From NCBI GenBank assembly GCA_946811185.2, contig OX328099.1, positions 69,320,714 to 69,384,713 on the forward strand: 64,000 nt of DNA, written 5' to 3'. Shown here in pieces: positions 63,870 to 64,000 of the stretch. The notes under the pieces were generated by a model. It was not told the origin of the DNA, did no database searches, and was given only the letters and a program-made list of their open reading frames with translations. Origin of the DNA: Hippopus hippopus (lineage: Eukaryota > Mollusca > Bivalvia > Cardiida > Cardiidae). The translations under genes were made by a program, and so were the position numbers. Position 1 is the first letter of the stretch; every line of letters begins with the position of its first letter.

Positions 63870-64000
63870 TGTATGGTGTTAAACATTGATTGATTAATTG
63901 TATGGTGCTTAAAACTTTTTTTAAACATTATTTCAATTATATCAAAGTGGTGAGTGCAAATATCTATGGTTTCCTGGCATTTCTGTTACAGCACATCATG
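63870..64000 (-). repeat. SINE 3' portion running off the window
   Basis: TTGATTGATTAATTGTATGG then TAAACATTATTTCAATTATA matches SINE tails elsewhere. The head lies beyond 64000. Confidence 0.6.

Overview
This window reads as nuclear DNA of a metazoan, most likely a heterodont bivalve mollusc. It is AT-rich and has spliced genes with short phase-consistent exons and GT/AG junctions. It is packed with short non-autonomous repeats of types known from bivalves: tRNA-headed SINEs ending in AATC repeats, pearl-like elements with ~160-bp internal tandem units and (ACGG)n tracts, and several foldback MITE families. The species cannot be fixed from sequence alone.

Layout. Positions 1-17.8 kb are gene-poor. 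They hold one plausible small coding exon (758..1231, +), a dead DD34D mariner with intact ends (7905..9221), a SINE split by a pearl-like insertion (5.1-6.5 kb) and two head-to-tail pearl-like elements (14.27-17.07 kb). A complete ANKRD29 orthologue lies on the minus strand at 17862..32090, with nine coding exons that join to 310 codons, all in phase 0. About 6.3 kb of repeat-rich intergenic DNA follows. From 38366 to the right edge runs the 3' part of a USP24-type deubiquitinase, also on the minus strand. Nineteen coding exons were reconstructed. They sum to 2547 nt (848 residues plus stop) and cover the zinc-ribbon part and His box of the catalytic domain and the whole C-terminal helical region. 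The catalytic Cys box lies beyond 64000.

Repeats. The dominant feature is a ~225-230 bp hairpin MITE ('family A') with roughly 50-70 whole or broken copies. It ends in CYCTTTACCA/TGGTAAAGRG flanked by TTAA and carries a ~66-bp near-perfect central palindrome. One copy sits inside another with the TTAA duplicated, so TTAA is shown to be the target site. This suggests, but does not prove, piggyBac-type mobilisation. Other families are a ~250-bp palindromic MITE (B), a MITE with a TGATTGGCTAAACC core (C), a short hairpin family (D), and a 26-bp minisatellite of about 50 units in a USP24 intron. Family A copies abut two splice donors, one in each gene, and one exon end of USP24 has been copied together with its MITE.

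The two genes are co-oriented, with USP24 upstream of ANKRD29. Nothing here indicates a shared pathway. No rRNA, functional tRNA, CRISPR array or bacterial-style operon is present.
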